DNA of 64,000 nt from assembly GCF_021191635.1 (NCBI RefSeq), contig NZ_JAIWPR010000005.1, positions 124,001 to 188,000 on the forward strand, given 5' to 3'. Within the stretch, counting starts at the first letter, position 1; every line of letters starts with the position of its first letter. Origin of the DNA: Alterluteimonas quercicellularis (GTDB taxonomy: Bacteria; Pseudomonadota; Gammaproteobacteria; Xanthomonadales; Xanthomonadaceae). This document shows, one piece after another, positions 19,069 to 27,879 of this stretch. The notes under the pieces were generated by a model. The model made no database searches, was not told where the DNA came from, and worked only from the letters and a program-made list of their open reading frames with translations. The translations under genes were made by a program, and so were the position numbers.

Positions 19069-20096
19069 GCGGCGTCTCCTGGGTTGCGCAGCGCCACGCT
19101 CAGGATGGCGTCGATGCGGTCGGTTTCCTTGAGAAAGGCGTCGTGGCCGTAGGGCGAGCGCAGCACGCGCAGGCGCCCCAGCGTGCCCAGGCCCTCGACG
19201 AGGGCCACCGAGTCGGACAGCGGCACCAGCCGGTCGCCCTCCACGGCGACCACGGTGGTCGGCACGCGCACGCGCGCCGGGTCGATCCGGTGCAGGTCGA
19301 TGGACTCGGACAGGCGCAGCCAGGCGGCGACCGGCGTGCGCGCCACGTAGCGCGCGCCGGCGGCGTCCAGGTAGTCCTCGGCGGCCACGCGCACGCGGCC
19401 GTTGACCAGTTCCGGCGGCGCGTCGAAGCGCTCGTCGAACTCCTCCGGCGTGCGGTAGCTCAGCATCGCGAACTGCCGCGCCAGCGACAGCCCCTGCACG
19501 TCCGCGCACTGCAGCTGGCCCAGCGCCACCGCGCGTCGCTGCAGCGCGCGCCAGGCCGCGGCGTAGGGATGGGCGCGGTGCGCGCCACTGACCGCGACCA
19601 GGCGGTCGAGCCGGTCGCGGTGGCGGATCGCGAACTGCAGGCCGACCAGGGCGCCGTAGGAATAACCGACGAAGGCGTGCAGCCGGCGCACGCGCAGCCG
19701 GTCCAGCAACGCGGCGATCGCGTCGGCCTGGTCGGCGGTGTCGATGGGCGCGTCGGTGCGGCCGTCGGCGCCGACGTAGTCGAACGCGACCAGGCGCAGG
19801 CGCGCGGGGTCGAGGGCGCGGCCGGCGCCGGGCAGCGTCTCCAGCCAGCCGGCCTCGGGGAAGGTCTCGCTGGCGCGCAGGTGGCGGTGGGCGGAGATCC
19901 CGCCGGCGACGAACACCACCGGCGCGTCGGCCGGGCCGACCGCTTCCCAGGCCACGCGCACGTCGCGGCGGCCGGCGTGGCGCATGTCCAGCGCCAGCGC
20001 GAACTCGCCGCGCTCGGCGTCGGCGGACGGCGCCTCGCAGACGGGCTGCGGCAGGACCGGTTCGGGGAAGGGGGCGGCGTATTCGACGAGGCTCAT
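19065..20096 (-). CDS. metX: Homoserine O-acyltransferase (MetX type)
   Basis: 343 residues with the alpha/beta-hydrolase fold of MetX: VVFVAGGISAHRH, nucleophile Ser146 in VGYSYGALVGLQ, acid in VEGDRLVP and His in SPYGHDAFL. It activates homoserine for methionine synthesis. In Xanthomonas-type bacteria MetX proteins are often succinyltransferases although the fold is that of acetyltransferases, so the acyl donor is left open. The ATG at 20096 is used; an upstream ATG at 20123 lies in a hairpin of the leader and is less likely. The gene opens a three-gene methionine operon led by an S-box riboswitch. Confidence 0.92.
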   Translation of the reverse strand: MSLVEYAAPFPEPVLPQPVCEAPSADAERGEFALALDMRHAGRRDVRVAWEAVGPADAPVVFVAGGISAHRHLRASETFPEAGWLETLPGAGRALDPARLRLVAFDYVGADGRTDAPIDTADQADAIAALLDRLRVRRLHAFVGYSYGALVGLQFAIRHRDRLDRLVAVSGAHRAHPYAAAWRALQRRAVALGQLQCADVQGLSLARQFAMLSYRTPEEFDERFDAPPELVNGRVRVAAEDYLDAAGARYVARTPVAAWLRLSESIDLHRIDPARVRVPTTVVAVEGDRLVPLSDSVALVEGLGTLGRLRVLRSPYGHDAFLKETDRIDAILSVALRNPGDAA

Positions 20097-20109
20097 GGCG
20101 CGGACCTGG

Positions 20110-20124
20110 GATGGCGGGGCCATC
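20110..20124 (-). promoter_or_regulatory. Leader hairpin next to the metX ribosome site
   Basis: GATGGC-GGG-GCCATC forms a 6-bp stem just upstream of the CAGG in front of metX. The CCATC arm could instead pair with the GATGG strand of the riboswitch P1 stem at 20185-20189, a plausible switch between aptamer and ribosome access. There is no T-run, so control would be translational rather than by intrinsic termination. Confidence 0.4.
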
Positions 20125-20184
20125 GAGGTCTGCGGGAAGCCGCGAGGATCGGATGCATCCGCCTTGGGGGTGGCGGAGCTGCGA

Positions 20185-20297
20185 CCATCTGCCGGTGGAC
20201 GCTCAGGTCCCCGCAGGAATTGGCACCTTGCCCGGGCTCGCGCCTGGTACAGGTTGCCCCGGCATCAAAGGGCCTGCCCCTCCGCCGGTCTCGATGG
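20185..20297 (-). ncRNA. SAM-I (S-box) riboswitch aptamer
   Basis: On the minus strand the conserved S-box pieces occur in order: GGCGGAGGG, GGCCC, TGATGCCGGGGCAACC and AAGGTGCCAATTCC. The closing P1 stem is CCATC (20293-20297) with GATGG (20185-20189). It lies directly upstream of metX-metB-hom, the expected target. It should lower expression of the operon when S-adenosylmethionine is abundant. Confidence 0.9.
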
Positions 20298-20306
20298 ATG
20301 CCGCGC

Positions 20307-20335
20307 AGGTTGCCACCCCGTTTCCGGAATGTCAA
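20307..20335 (-). promoter_or_regulatory. Probable promoter of the methionine operon
   Basis: TTGACA on the minus strand (20330-20335) is a perfect -35 box; 17 bp further is a poor -10 hexamer (CAACCT, 20307-20312). The predicted start near 20300 coincides with the beginning of the riboswitch. Confidence 0.5.
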
Positions 20336-20413
20336 TCGCTTCATGCGGATCGAGCGATGGATTTTTCCGGCCGCGGTCGCCTCGCGGCCGCGCTGCGTCT
20401 CGCGCGCTTCGCG

Positions 20414-20425
20414 CATAATCCGCGC
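20414..20425 (+). promoter_or_regulatory. -10 box for a probably leaderless lipoprotein transcript
   Basis: CATAAT (20414-20419) ends 6 nt before the ATG at 20426. The same close spacing occurs before yceI and sdaA. Confidence 0.4.
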
Positions 20426-21535
20426 ATGACCGCTCCGCGCCTGCTTCCCAGCCTCCTCGGCCTCGTCCTTCTGGCCGGGTGCACGGGGCCCGAGCAGGTG
20501 CGCCGGACGCTGCCGGTCGAGCCGCCGCAGGCGGCCCCCGCGGCGACGCGGGTGGAGGAGACCTTCGTCACCCGGCCCGACCGCGAGGAGGAGCTGGACT
20601 CGCTGGCGACCTGGGTCGGCGAGGACGGCATCACCCGCGTGCTCGCCACGGCGAAGTCCGCCCACCGCCTGGTGGTGTTCGACGGCGAGAGCGGCGAGCG
20701 CCTGCGCGAGGTCGGCGGCCGCGGGCGCGCGCCGGGGCAGTTCGAGCGCCCCAACGGCATCGTCACCTTCGGCGACCTGGCCTTCGTGGCCGAGCGCGAC
20801 GCGCCGCGGGTGCAGGTGCTGCGCCTGCCGGACTTGGTCCCGGTCGCCAGCTTCGGCGAGGACGCGCTGCGCAGCCCCTACGGCCTCTGGCTGCACGAGA
20901 CCGCGCCGGACGAGCTCGACCTCTACGTCACCGACAGCTTCATGTACGGCGCCGACCACGCCCAGCTGCCGCCCGACCACGAGCTCGGTCAGCGCGTGCG
21001 GCGCTATCGCATCGACCTGGCGGAGGACGGCGTGCGCGCGCATTCGCGCGGCGCGTTCGGCGCCACCGAGGGCCGCGGCCGGCTGCGGGTGGTCGAGTCG
21101 GTCGCCGGCGACTCCGCCCAGGGCCGGCTGCTGATCGCCGACGAGAGCCGCCGCGACGGCACCGCCTCCACCCTGCACGAGTACGACCTCGAGGGCGCCT
21201 ACACCGGCCGCAGCCTGCCCGACGGCGCCTTCGCGGGCGAGGCCGAGGGCGTGGCGCTGTGGGACTGCGGCTTCGAGCGCGGCTACTGGGTCGCCGCCGA
21301 CCAGGTCGTGCCGCTGACCGTCTTCCACCTGTTCGACCGCGTCACCCTGGCCCCGCGCGGCAGCTTCAGCGGGCGCGTCACCGCCAACACCGACGGCATC
21401 GCCCTGCACGCGGCGACCACCCCGCGGTTCCCTGCCGGCGCCCTCTACGCGGTGCACGACGACCGCGCGCTGGCCGCGTTCGACCTGCTCGACGTGATCC
21501 GCGCGCTCGGCCTCGACCCGGCCTGTGCGCGCTAG
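20426..21535 (+). CDS. Beta-propeller lipoprotein, phytase-like
   Basis: 369 residues. Lipoprotein signal peptide with lipobox LLAGC (Cys19). The mature part begins EEELDSLATWVGEDG and contains repeated segments such as VLATAKSAHRLVVFDGESGERLREVGGRG, LRSPYGLWLHE..LYVTDSFM and LLIADESRR, matching beta-propeller phytase or NHL-type propellers. If a true phytase it would release phosphate from phytate with calcium in the periplasm; I cannot confirm the calcium ligands. The M23 peptidase gene begins 11 bp inside its end, so the pair is cotranscribed. Confidence 0.7.
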   Translation: MTAPRLLPSLLGLVLLAGCTGPEQVRRTLPVEPPQAAPAATRVEETFVTRPDREEELDSLATWVGEDGITRVLATAKSAHRLVVFDGESGERLREVGGRGRAPGQFERPNGIVTFGDLAFVAERDAPRVQVLRLPDLVPVASFGEDALRSPYGLWLHETAPDELDLYVTDSFMYGADHAQLPPDHELGQRVRRYRIDLAEDGVRAHSRGAFGATEGRGRLRVVESVAGDSAQGRLLIADESRRDGTASTLHEYDLEGAYTGRSLPDGAFAGEAEGVALWDCGFERGYWVAADQVVPLTVFHLFDRVTLAPRGSFSGRVTANTDGIALHAATTPRFPAGALYAVHDDRALAAFDLLDVIRALGLDPACAR

Positions 21536-22436
21536 CGAATCGCTGGGCCGCGCGCTCGCCGCCGGCCTGCTGCTCGCGTCCGCCGGCGCCCCGGCCGGCG
21601 AGGCCTGGCGCTGGACCGGCGCCGACGGCACGGTCCACTACGGCGAACGGCCCGCCGAAGGCGCCTCCGCCGCGAGGCGCTGGCCCGGCAGCGACCCCGC
21701 GCCGATCGCGCGGCTGCGCATCGAGCAGGGCGACGGCGAGGCGCTGGCCTGGGCGCAGAACCCGCTCGACGGGCCGGTGCAGGTCATGCTGCGCGCCGAG
21801 GACGGCGCCGCGCCGCAGGCCGTCCCCGCCCTGCCCGCGCGGGCCACGGTGCCGGCCCGCACCGAGGTGCTGCTGACCCGCATCGCCGGCCACGGGCCGC
21901 CCGCGCGGCTGGCGCTTTCGGCGGTCCCCGGGCGCCCCGGCGCGCGGCCGCAGGCGGTCGAGTACGGGTACCCGCTCGACACCACCGCCCTGCGCATCGA
22001 GCAGGGCTGGGGCGGCCGCTACAGCCATGCCGATGCGCAGAACCTGCACGCGGTCGACTTCGCCGCGCCGGTCGGCACGCCGGTGCTCGCCGCGCGCGAC
22101 GGCACGGTGATGCAGGTCGAGTCCGGCTTCACCGAGGCCGGCACCGGCGCCGAGGACGTCGCGCGCTCCAACTTCGTGCGCATCCTCCACGACGACGGCG
22201 GCATGGCGCTGTACGCGCACCTCGACGCCGGCGGCGTCCTGGTCCGCCCCGGGCAGCGCGTGCGCCGCGGCGAGCGCATCGCCCGCTCCGGCAACACCGG
22301 CTTCAGCAGCGGCCCGCACCTGCACTTCGCGGTGCAGGCCAACCGCGGCATGCGCCTGGAATCGGTGCCCTTCCGCATGTTCGGCCCGCAGGGCGTGCTG
22401 CGCTTCGCCGGGCCGGGCGAGGCCGCCGGCCGCTAG
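21525..22436 (+). CDS. M23 family metallopeptidase with DUF4124 domain
   Basis: 303 residues. A short hydrophobic N-terminus, then a DUF4124 segment (about 28-45, WRWTGADGTVHYGERP), then a LytM/M23 domain (about 175-295). Zinc ligands are present: His and Asp in HAVDFAAPVG and the final HLHF. It should cut peptidoglycan cross-links or act in envelope remodelling in the periplasm. The GTG start at 21525 overlaps the preceding lipoprotein gene by 11 bp; no other start fits as well. Confidence 0.88.
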   Translation: MRASESLGRALAAGLLLASAGAPAGEAWRWTGADGTVHYGERPAEGASAARRWPGSDPAPIARLRIEQGDGEALAWAQNPLDGPVQVMLRAEDGAAPQAVPALPARATVPARTEVLLTRIAGHGPPARLALSAVPGRPGARPQAVEYGYPLDTTALRIEQGWGGRYSHADAQNLHAVDFAAPVGTPVLAARDGTVMQVESGFTEAGTGAEDVARSNFVRILHDDGGMALYAHLDAGGVLVRPGQRVRRGERIARSGNTGFSSGPHLHFAVQANRGMRLESVPFRMFGPQGVLRFAGPGEAAGR

Positions 22437-22479
22437 GCGCGCGCGACGCACGGCCCGGGGGCGGCCGCGGGCGCCGTTC

Positions 22480-22485
22480 TATAAT
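22480..22485 (+). promoter_or_regulatory. -10 box upstream of prfC
   Basis: A perfect TATAAT lies 35 bp before the prfC ATG. No -35 hexamer is visible at 16-18 bp; the surroundings are almost pure G and C. Confidence 0.5.
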
Positions 22486-22520
22486 GGGCGGCTACGCCTC
22501 CGCTCCCCGCCGGCCCCGCC

Positions 22521-24137
22521 ATGTCCGACCTCCAGCACAAAGCCGCCGCAGAGGCCGCGCGACGCCGCACCTTCGCGATCATCTCTCACCCCGACGCCGG
22601 CAAGACCACGCTCACCGAGAAGCTGCTGCTGTTCGGCGGCGCGATCCAGATGGCCGGCTCGGTCAAGGGCCGCAAGGCCGCGCGCCACGCGACCTCGGAC
22701 TGGATGGCGCTGGAGAAGGAGCGCGGCATCTCGGTGACCAGCTCGGTGATGCAGTTCCCCTACGAGGACCGCATCGTCAACCTGCTCGACACCCCCGGCC
22801 ACGCCGACTTCGGCGAGGACACCTACCGCGTGCTGACCGCGGTCGACTCGGCGCTGATGGTGATCGACGTCGCCAAGGGCGTCGAGGAGCGCACCATCAA
22901 GCTGATGGAGGTGTGCCGGCTGCGCGACACGCCGATCATGACCTTCGTCAACAAGCTCGACCGCGAGGGCAGGGAGCCGATCGAGCTGCTCGACGAGGTC
23001 GAGCGCGTGCTCGGCATCCAGTGCGCCCCGGTGACCTGGCCGATCGGCATGGGCCAGCGCCTGAAGGGCGTGGTGCACTTGGTCAGCGGCGAGGTCCACC
23101 TGTACGAGCCCGGCCGCAACTTCACCCGCCAGGACTCCACCATCTTCGCCTCGATCGACGATCCGGGGCTGGAGGCGCGCATCGGCGCGCAGATGCTGGC
23201 CGAACTGCGCGACGAGCTGGAGCTGGTGCAGGGCGCCTCGCATCCGTTCGACCCCGCCGCCTACCTGGAAGGGCGGCAGACGCCGGTGTTCTTCGGCTCG
23301 GCGGTCAACAACTTCGGCGTGCAGCCCCTGCTCGACTTCTTCGTCCGCCACGCGCCGCCGCCGCAGCCGCGCGCGACCACCGGCCGCGAGGTGTCGCCCG
23401 GCGAGCCGAAGCTGACCGGCTTCGTGTTCAAGATCCAGGCCAACATGGACCCGCAGCACCGCGACCGCGTCGCCTTCATGCGCGTGTGCTCGGGCCGCTT
23501 CGAGGCCGGCATGAAGGCCTTCCACGTGCGCAGCGGCAAGGAGATCAAGCTCGCCAACGCGCTGACCTTCATGGCCAGCGACCGCGAGATCGCCGCCGAG
23601 GCGTATCCGGGCGACGTGATCGGCATCCACAACCACGGCACGATCTCGATCGGCGACACCTTCACCGAGGGCGAGGCGCTGGCCTTCACCGGCATCCCCA
23701 ACTTCGCCCCGGAACTGTTCCGCCGCGCCCGCCTGCGCGATCCGCTCAAGCTCAAGCAGTTGCAGAAGGGCCTGGCCCAGCTGTCCGAGGAGGGCGCCAC
23801 CCAGTTCTTCCGCCCGCTGATGTCCAACGACCTGATCCTGGGCGCGGTGGGCGTGCTGCAGTTCGACGTCGCCGCCTACCGGCTCAAGGACGAGTACGGC
23901 GTCGACGCCGGCTTCGAGCCGGTCGGCGTGGTCACCACCCGCTGGGTGCGCTGCGACGACGCGCGCATGCTGGAGGAGTTCCGCGAGAAGAACGCCCCCA
24001 ACCTGGGCATCGACGCCGCGGGCGAACTGGTCTACCTGGCCCCGACCCGGGTCAACCTGCAGCTGGCGCAGGAACGCTGGCCCGACGTGCGCTTCCTGGC
24101 CACCCGCGAGCACGCGCACGCCGTCGCCGTCGACTGA
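22521..24137 (+). CDS. prfC: Peptide chain release factor 3
   Basis: 538 residues, normal RF3 length. GTPase motifs: [18 protein letters not shown] (G1, residues 18-35), the switch region with [40 protein letters not shown] (G3) and NKLDREGR (G4). The C-terminal RF3 domain contains [10 protein letters not shown]. The GTPase recycles RF1 and RF2 from the ribosome after termination. No ribosome site is evident in front of the ATG. It is monocistronic. Confidence 0.97.
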   Translation: MSDLQHKAAAEAARRRTFAIISHPDAGKTTLTEKLLLFGGAIQMAGSVKGRKAARHATSDWMALEKERGISVTSSVMQFPYEDRIVNLLDTPGHADFGEDTYRVLTAVDSALMVIDVAKGVEERTIKLMEVCRLRDTPIMTFVNKLDREGREPIELLDEVERVLGIQCAPVTWPIGMGQRLKGVVHLVSGEVHLYEPGRNFTRQDSTIFASIDDPGLEARIGAQMLAELRDELELVQGASHPFDPAAYLEGRQTPVFFGSAVNNFGVQPLLDFFVRHAPPPQPRATTGREVSPGEPKLTGFVFKIQANMDPQHRDRVAFMRVCSGRFEAGMKAFHVRSGKEIKLANALTFMASDREIAAEAYPGDVIGIHNHGTISIGDTFTEGEALAFTGIPNFAPELFRRARLRDPLKLKQLQKGLAQLSEEGATQFFRPLMSNDLILGAVGVLQFDVAAYRLKDEYGVDAGFEPVGVVTTRWVRCDDARMLEEFREKNAPNLGIDAAGELVYLAPTRVNLQLAQERWPDVRFLATREHAHAVAVD

Positions 24138-24229
24138 CGGCCGCCCGCGCCGCCAGGACGCCGCCGCCGCGACAACGCCGGCGCCTCGGGTCATAATCCG
24201 GGCCAAGGACCTTTCCCCCGGGGCCTGCC

Positions 24230-24883
24230 ATGACCGCGTCCACCCTGAGCCTGCGCGCCAAGCGCGAAGAACTCGCCAGCGCACTGACCCACGGCCTCGG
24301 CGCCACCGCCGCGCTGGCCGGCGGCGCCGTGCTGATCACCCTGGCCGCGCTGTACGGCAACGGCTGGCAGCTCGGCGCCGCGATCGTCTTCGGCATCACC
24401 CTGCTGCTGCTCTACCTCGCCTCCACCCTGTACCACTCGTTCCAGCACCCGGTCCTCAAGGGCCGGCTGAAGGTGTTCGACCACTGCGCGATCTACCTGC
24501 TGATCGCCGGCACCTACACCCCGTTCACCCTGATCGGCCTGCGCGGGCCGCTGGGCTGGACCCTGTTCGCGGCGATCTGGACCCTGGCCCTGGCCGGCGT
24601 GGTGTTCAAGCTGTTCTACACCGGCCGCTTCAAGCGCCTGTCCACGCTGATCTACATCGCCATGGGCTGGCTGGTGATCGTGGCGATCAAGCCGGTGCTG
24701 GCCGCGCTCGACGCCTGGACCTTCGGCTGGCTGATGGCTGGCGGCGTGTTCTACACGCTGGGCACGGTCTTCTACCATCGCGAGTCGATCCCCTACGCCC
24801 ACGCCATCTGGCACCTGTTCTGCATTGCCGGCAGCGTCTGCCACTACGTGGCGGTGATGGCGCAGGTGGTGACGCTGCCCTGA
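24230..24883 (+). CDS. Hemolysin III / TrhA family membrane protein
   Basis: 217 residues with seven predicted membrane helices and the family's hallmark residues: SxxxYHS (ASTLYHSFQHP), DHCAIYLLIAGTYTPF and the late HAIWHLFCIAGSVCHY. It belongs to the HlyIII/PAQR superfamily, intramembrane metal-dependent proteins that influence membrane lipid homeostasis; the name hemolysin is historical. A CATAAT -10-like box lies at 24191-24196. Confidence 0.93.
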   Translation: MTASTLSLRAKREELASALTHGLGATAALAGGAVLITLAALYGNGWQLGAAIVFGITLLLLYLASTLYHSFQHPVLKGRLKVFDHCAIYLLIAGTYTPFTLIGLRGPLGWTLFAAIWTLALAGVVFKLFYTGRFKRLSTLIYIAMGWLVIVAIKPVLAALDAWTFGWLMAGGVFYTLGTVFYHRESIPYAHAIWHLFCIAGSVCHYVAVMAQVVTLP

Positions 24884-24930
24884 CCGCGCGTGCCCCACGA
24901 TCGGGGCCCGCCTTCGCACCGGAGCCCGCC

Positions 24931-25335
24931 ATGAAAACCCCCGCTCTTGCTTCCTTCGTCCTCACCGCCTGCGCGCCGGCCGTCCTCCTGCTGGCCGCCT
25001 GCAGCGGCGAGGCGCCGCCGCAGGCGCCGGCCGAGGTGCCCGCGCCGGCTGGCGCGCAGCCCCCCGCCGGCCCGGTCGATGCCACCTACCTGTGCGACGG
25101 CGGCAACCGGGTCGACCTGGTCGACAACCGCGCCTTCGCCCGCATCGCCATGAGCGACGGCCGCGTGGTGCAGCTTGGCAGCATCGGCAACAGCGAGCCG
25201 CCGACCTGGTCCGACGTCGGCCTGCGCTTCGTGGTCGGCAGCGACTACGTGGAACTGTCGCAGGACGGCGGCCAGACCCTGCGCTGCGAGGTGCAGGCGC
25301 CCGAGACCACCGACCCGGACGCCGTCACCAGCTAG
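24931..25335 (+). CDS. MliC-like lysozyme-inhibitor lipoprotein
   Basis: 134 residues. Lipoprotein signal with lipobox LLAAC (Cys24), a Pro/Ala-rich spacer to about residue 50, then a MliC-type domain beginning ATYLCDGGNRVDLVDNRAFARIAMSDGRVVQL and closing with LRCEVQ, giving the usual disulfide pair. MliC proteins inhibit c-type lysozyme at the outer membrane. The Trp-Ser-Asp loop (EPPTWSDVGLRFVVG) corresponds to the family's Y-x-D segment. The fit is good but the domain is short. Confidence 0.75.
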   Translation: MKTPALASFVLTACAPAVLLLAACSGEAPPQAPAEVPAPAGAQPPAGPVDATYLCDGGNRVDLVDNRAFARIAMSDGRVVQLGSIGNSEPPTWSDVGLRFVVGSDYVELSQDGGQTLRCEVQAPETTDPDAVTS

Positions 25336-25437
25336 CCGGCCGGCGCCTTCCGGCGCGCCTGAATCGCGCGCAACGCATTCACCGGGGTTTGATATCCACC
25401 GGCGGATGGTGGCCGCGTCCCGTACGCGAGCCGCCCG

Positions 25438-27420
25438 ATGCCGCCGCAATCCCCGCCGTCCCCCACGCCGCCGCCAGGCCCCGACGCGACGCGCCGTCCT
25501 CTCGACAGGATCGTCGCGCATCCCTGGTGGACCGCGCTGGCGGTCCTGGCCCTGGCGGTGATCGTGCTGATCGCGCTGTGGGACTGGAACTGGTTCAAGG
25601 GCCCGGTCGAACGCGTGGTGCAGGCGCAGACCGGGCGCAGCTTCACCATCGGCGGCGACCTCGACGTCGACCTGGGCCGCGTCACCACCATCCGCGCCGA
25701 TGCGCTGGACTTCGGCAATGCCGACTGGTCGAAGGAGCCGAGCATGGCCGCCACCGACCGCCTGGAACTGCGGATCGAGGTGCTGCCGCTGCTGTTCCAG
25801 CGGCAGACGCGCATTCCCGAGATCCGCCTGACCCGGCCCCGCCTGCGGCTGGAGACCGGCCCCGACGGCCAGGGCAACTGGGATTTCCTGGGCGACGACG
25901 AGCCCAGCGGCAAGCCCATGCAGTTGCGCAGCCTGTGGGTGGACGACGGCCGCCTGGTGTTCCTCGACCCGGCCGGCAAGACCGACATCGATCTCGCGGT
26001 GGCCAGCCGCGATCCGGGCGCCGAGGACGCCGCCCCGCCGGTGACGCTCGCCGGCGACGGCCACTGGCGCGGCGCCGCCTTCGAGCTGGAAGGCAGCGCG
26101 GAATCGCCGCTGTCGCTGCAGGACGAGGAAAACCCCTACCGCATCGACCTGCGCGCCCGCGCCGGCGCCACCCGCGCCCGCGCGCGCGGCGCGCTGATCG
26201 ACCCGTTCCGCCTGCAGACCTTCGACCTGCAGATGGCCCTGTCCGGCCGCAACCTGGAAGACCTCTACCCGCTGCTCGGCCTGGCCCTGCCCGCCACCCC
26301 GCCGTACGCGCTCGACGGCCGCCTGCGCCGCAGCGGCAACACCTGGCGGTACGACGGCTTCACCGGCAAGGTCGGCGACAGCGACCTCGGCGGCGACGTC
26401 ACCATCGAAGTCGGGCGGGAACGCCCGCTACTCAAGGCCCAGCTGGTCTCGAAGCTGCTGGACCTGGACGACCTGGCCGGCTTCCTGGGCGGCACGCCGC
26501 GCTCGGACGCCGGCGAGCCGCTCGATCCCGAGCTGGCCGCGCAGGCGCAGTCCCAGGCGGCCCGCGGCCGGGTGCTGCCCGACACCCCCTACGAGCTGGA
26601 CAAGCTGCGCGCCATGGACGCCGACGTGCGCCTGCGCGCGCAGCGCATCGAGGCCGACCTGCCGCTCGACGACATGGACGCCCACCTGCTGCTGGAAGAC
26701 GGCCTGGTCCGCCTGGACCCGCTGAACTTCGGCGTGGCCGGCGGCGACATCCGCTCCACCATCCGCATGGACGCGCGCGAGAAGACCATCCGCACCCGCC
26801 TGGACGCCAGCGTCCGCGGCCTCAACCTCGGCGGCCTCTTCCCCGACTCCGCGCTCGCCAACGACGCGGTGGGCCGCATCGGCGGCCACGCCCGCCTGGC
26901 CGGCACCGGCAACTCGATCGCCGCCATGCTCGGCGGCGCCGACGGCGAGATCGCGGTAGGCATGGGCCGCGGCGAGGTCAGCGCGCTGCTGGTCGAGCTG
27001 GCCGGCATCGACATCGCCGAGGCGCTGGGCTTCCTGATCACCAAGGACCGCAAGATCCCGGTGCGCTGCGCGTTCGGCGACTTCGCCGTGCAGCAGGGCG
27101 TCATGGAGACGCGCGCGCTCGCCTTCGACACCACCGACACGATCATCGTCGGTGAGGGCACCATCGACCTCGGCGAGGAACGCCTCGACCTGCTGCTGCG
27201 CCCGCGGCCGAAGGACCGCAGCATCCTGAGCCTGCGCTCGCCGCTGGTCATCGGCGGCACCTTCGCCGATCCCAGCTTCCGCCCCGACATGGCGCGGCTC
27301 GGCCTGCGCGGCGCGCTGGCGCTCGCGCTGGGCAGCATCGCGCCGCCGGCCGCGCTGCTGGCGACGCTGGAGCTGGGCGGCGGCGAGGACAGCGGCTGCG
27401 GCGGCGAGTACGCGCGCTGA
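25438..27420 (+). CDS. AsmA family protein
   Basis: 660 residues. Pro-rich cytoplasmic start, one membrane helix (about 32-52, WWTALAVLALAVIVLIALW), then a long periplasmic beta-rich region of the AsmA type: WFKGPVERVVQAQTGRSFTIGGDLDVDLGRVTTIRADALDFGNADW near the start and SALLVELAGIDIAEALGFLITKDRKIPVRCAFGDF towards the end. AsmA-like proteins are bridge-like lipid-transfer or outer-membrane assembly proteins. A single gene here, between the MliC-like lipoprotein and convergent CBS gene. Confidence 0.88.
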   Translation: MPPQSPPSPTPPPGPDATRRPLDRIVAHPWWTALAVLALAVIVLIALWDWNWFKGPVERVVQAQTGRSFTIGGDLDVDLGRVTTIRADALDFGNADWSKEPSMAATDRLELRIEVLPLLFQRQTRIPEIRLTRPRLRLETGPDGQGNWDFLGDDEPSGKPMQLRSLWVDDGRLVFLDPAGKTDIDLAVASRDPGAEDAAPPVTLAGDGHWRGAAFELEGSAESPLSLQDEENPYRIDLRARAGATRARARGALIDPFRLQTFDLQMALSGRNLEDLYPLLGLALPATPPYALDGRLRRSGNTWRYDGFTGKVGDSDLGGDVTIEVGRERPLLKAQLVSKLLDLDDLAGFLGGTPRSDAGEPLDPELAAQAQSQAARGRVLPDTPYELDKLRAMDADVRLRAQRIEADLPLDDMDAHLLLEDGLVRLDPLNFGVAGGDIRSTIRMDAREKTIRTRLDASVRGLNLGGLFPDSALANDAVGRIGGHARLAGTGNSIAAMLGGADGEIAVGMGRGEVSALLVELAGIDIAEALGFLITKDRKIPVRCAFGDFAVQQGVMETRALAFDTTDTIIVGEGTIDLGEERLDLLLRPRPKDRSILSLRSPLVIGGTFADPSFRPDMARLGLRGALALALGSIAPPAALLATLELGGGEDSGCGGEYAR

Positions 27421-27450
27421 GCGCTGCCGCCGTCGGCCGGCGCCAGGCCT

Positions 27451-27879
27451 TCAACCGGCGATGTAGCGCTGCAGCTGGTCGAGTTCCCGCTGCTGGGCCT
27501 CGATCACCGCCTTCACCAGGTCGCCGATCGAGACCACGCCGATCACCGCATCGTCCTCGACCACCGGCAGGTGGCGGAAGAGGCCCTCGGTCACCAGGCG
27601 CATGCAGCGGTCGACCGTGGTGTCCGGGTCCACGCAGGTGACCTGCGCGGTCATGATCTCGCGCACCGCGGTGTCGCGCGAGGACCGCCCGGCGAGCACC
27701 ACCTTGCGCGCGTAGTCGCGCTCGGAGACGATCCCGGCCAGCCGCCCGTCGCGCAGCGCCAGCACTGCGCCGATGTGGCGCTCGGCCATCAGCCGGAGCG
27801 CGTCGATCACCGGCGCGTCCGGGTCGATCCCGTGGACCTCAGGAGTCTTCGATTCCAGCAGTCGCCTGACCGTGGTCAT
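27451..27879 (-). CDS. Protein with two CBS domains
   Basis: 142 residues made of a tandem CBS pair: first repeat about 10-65 (DAPVIDALRLMAERHIGAVLAL..GIVSERDYARKVV), second about 75-130 (VDPDTTVDRCMRLVTEGLFRHLPVVEDDAVIGVVSIGDLV). Such pairs bind adenosine nucleotides and regulate a partner; no catalytic domain is attached. The start lies 41 bp inside the end of the glycosyltransferase gene on the same strand, so the two are translationally linked although functionally unlike. Confidence 0.92.
   Translation of the reverse strand: MTTVRRLLESKTPEVHGIDPDAPVIDALRLMAERHIGAVLALRDGRLAGIVSERDYARKVVLAGRSSRDTAVREIMTAQVTCVDPDTTVDRCMRLVTEGLFRHLPVVEDDAVIGVVSIGDLVKAVIEAQQRELDQLQRYIAG

Noticed and set aside
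20026-20123. metX starting at the ATG at 20123
   Set aside because: That codon lies in the GATGGC/GCCATC leader hairpin and adds nine residues without family resemblance; the ATG at 20096 starts at a more natural place.
24230-24883. Hemolysin III gene as a virulence toxin
   Set aside because: The family name is historical; these are widespread PAQR-type membrane proteins and nothing nearby suggests a toxin locus.
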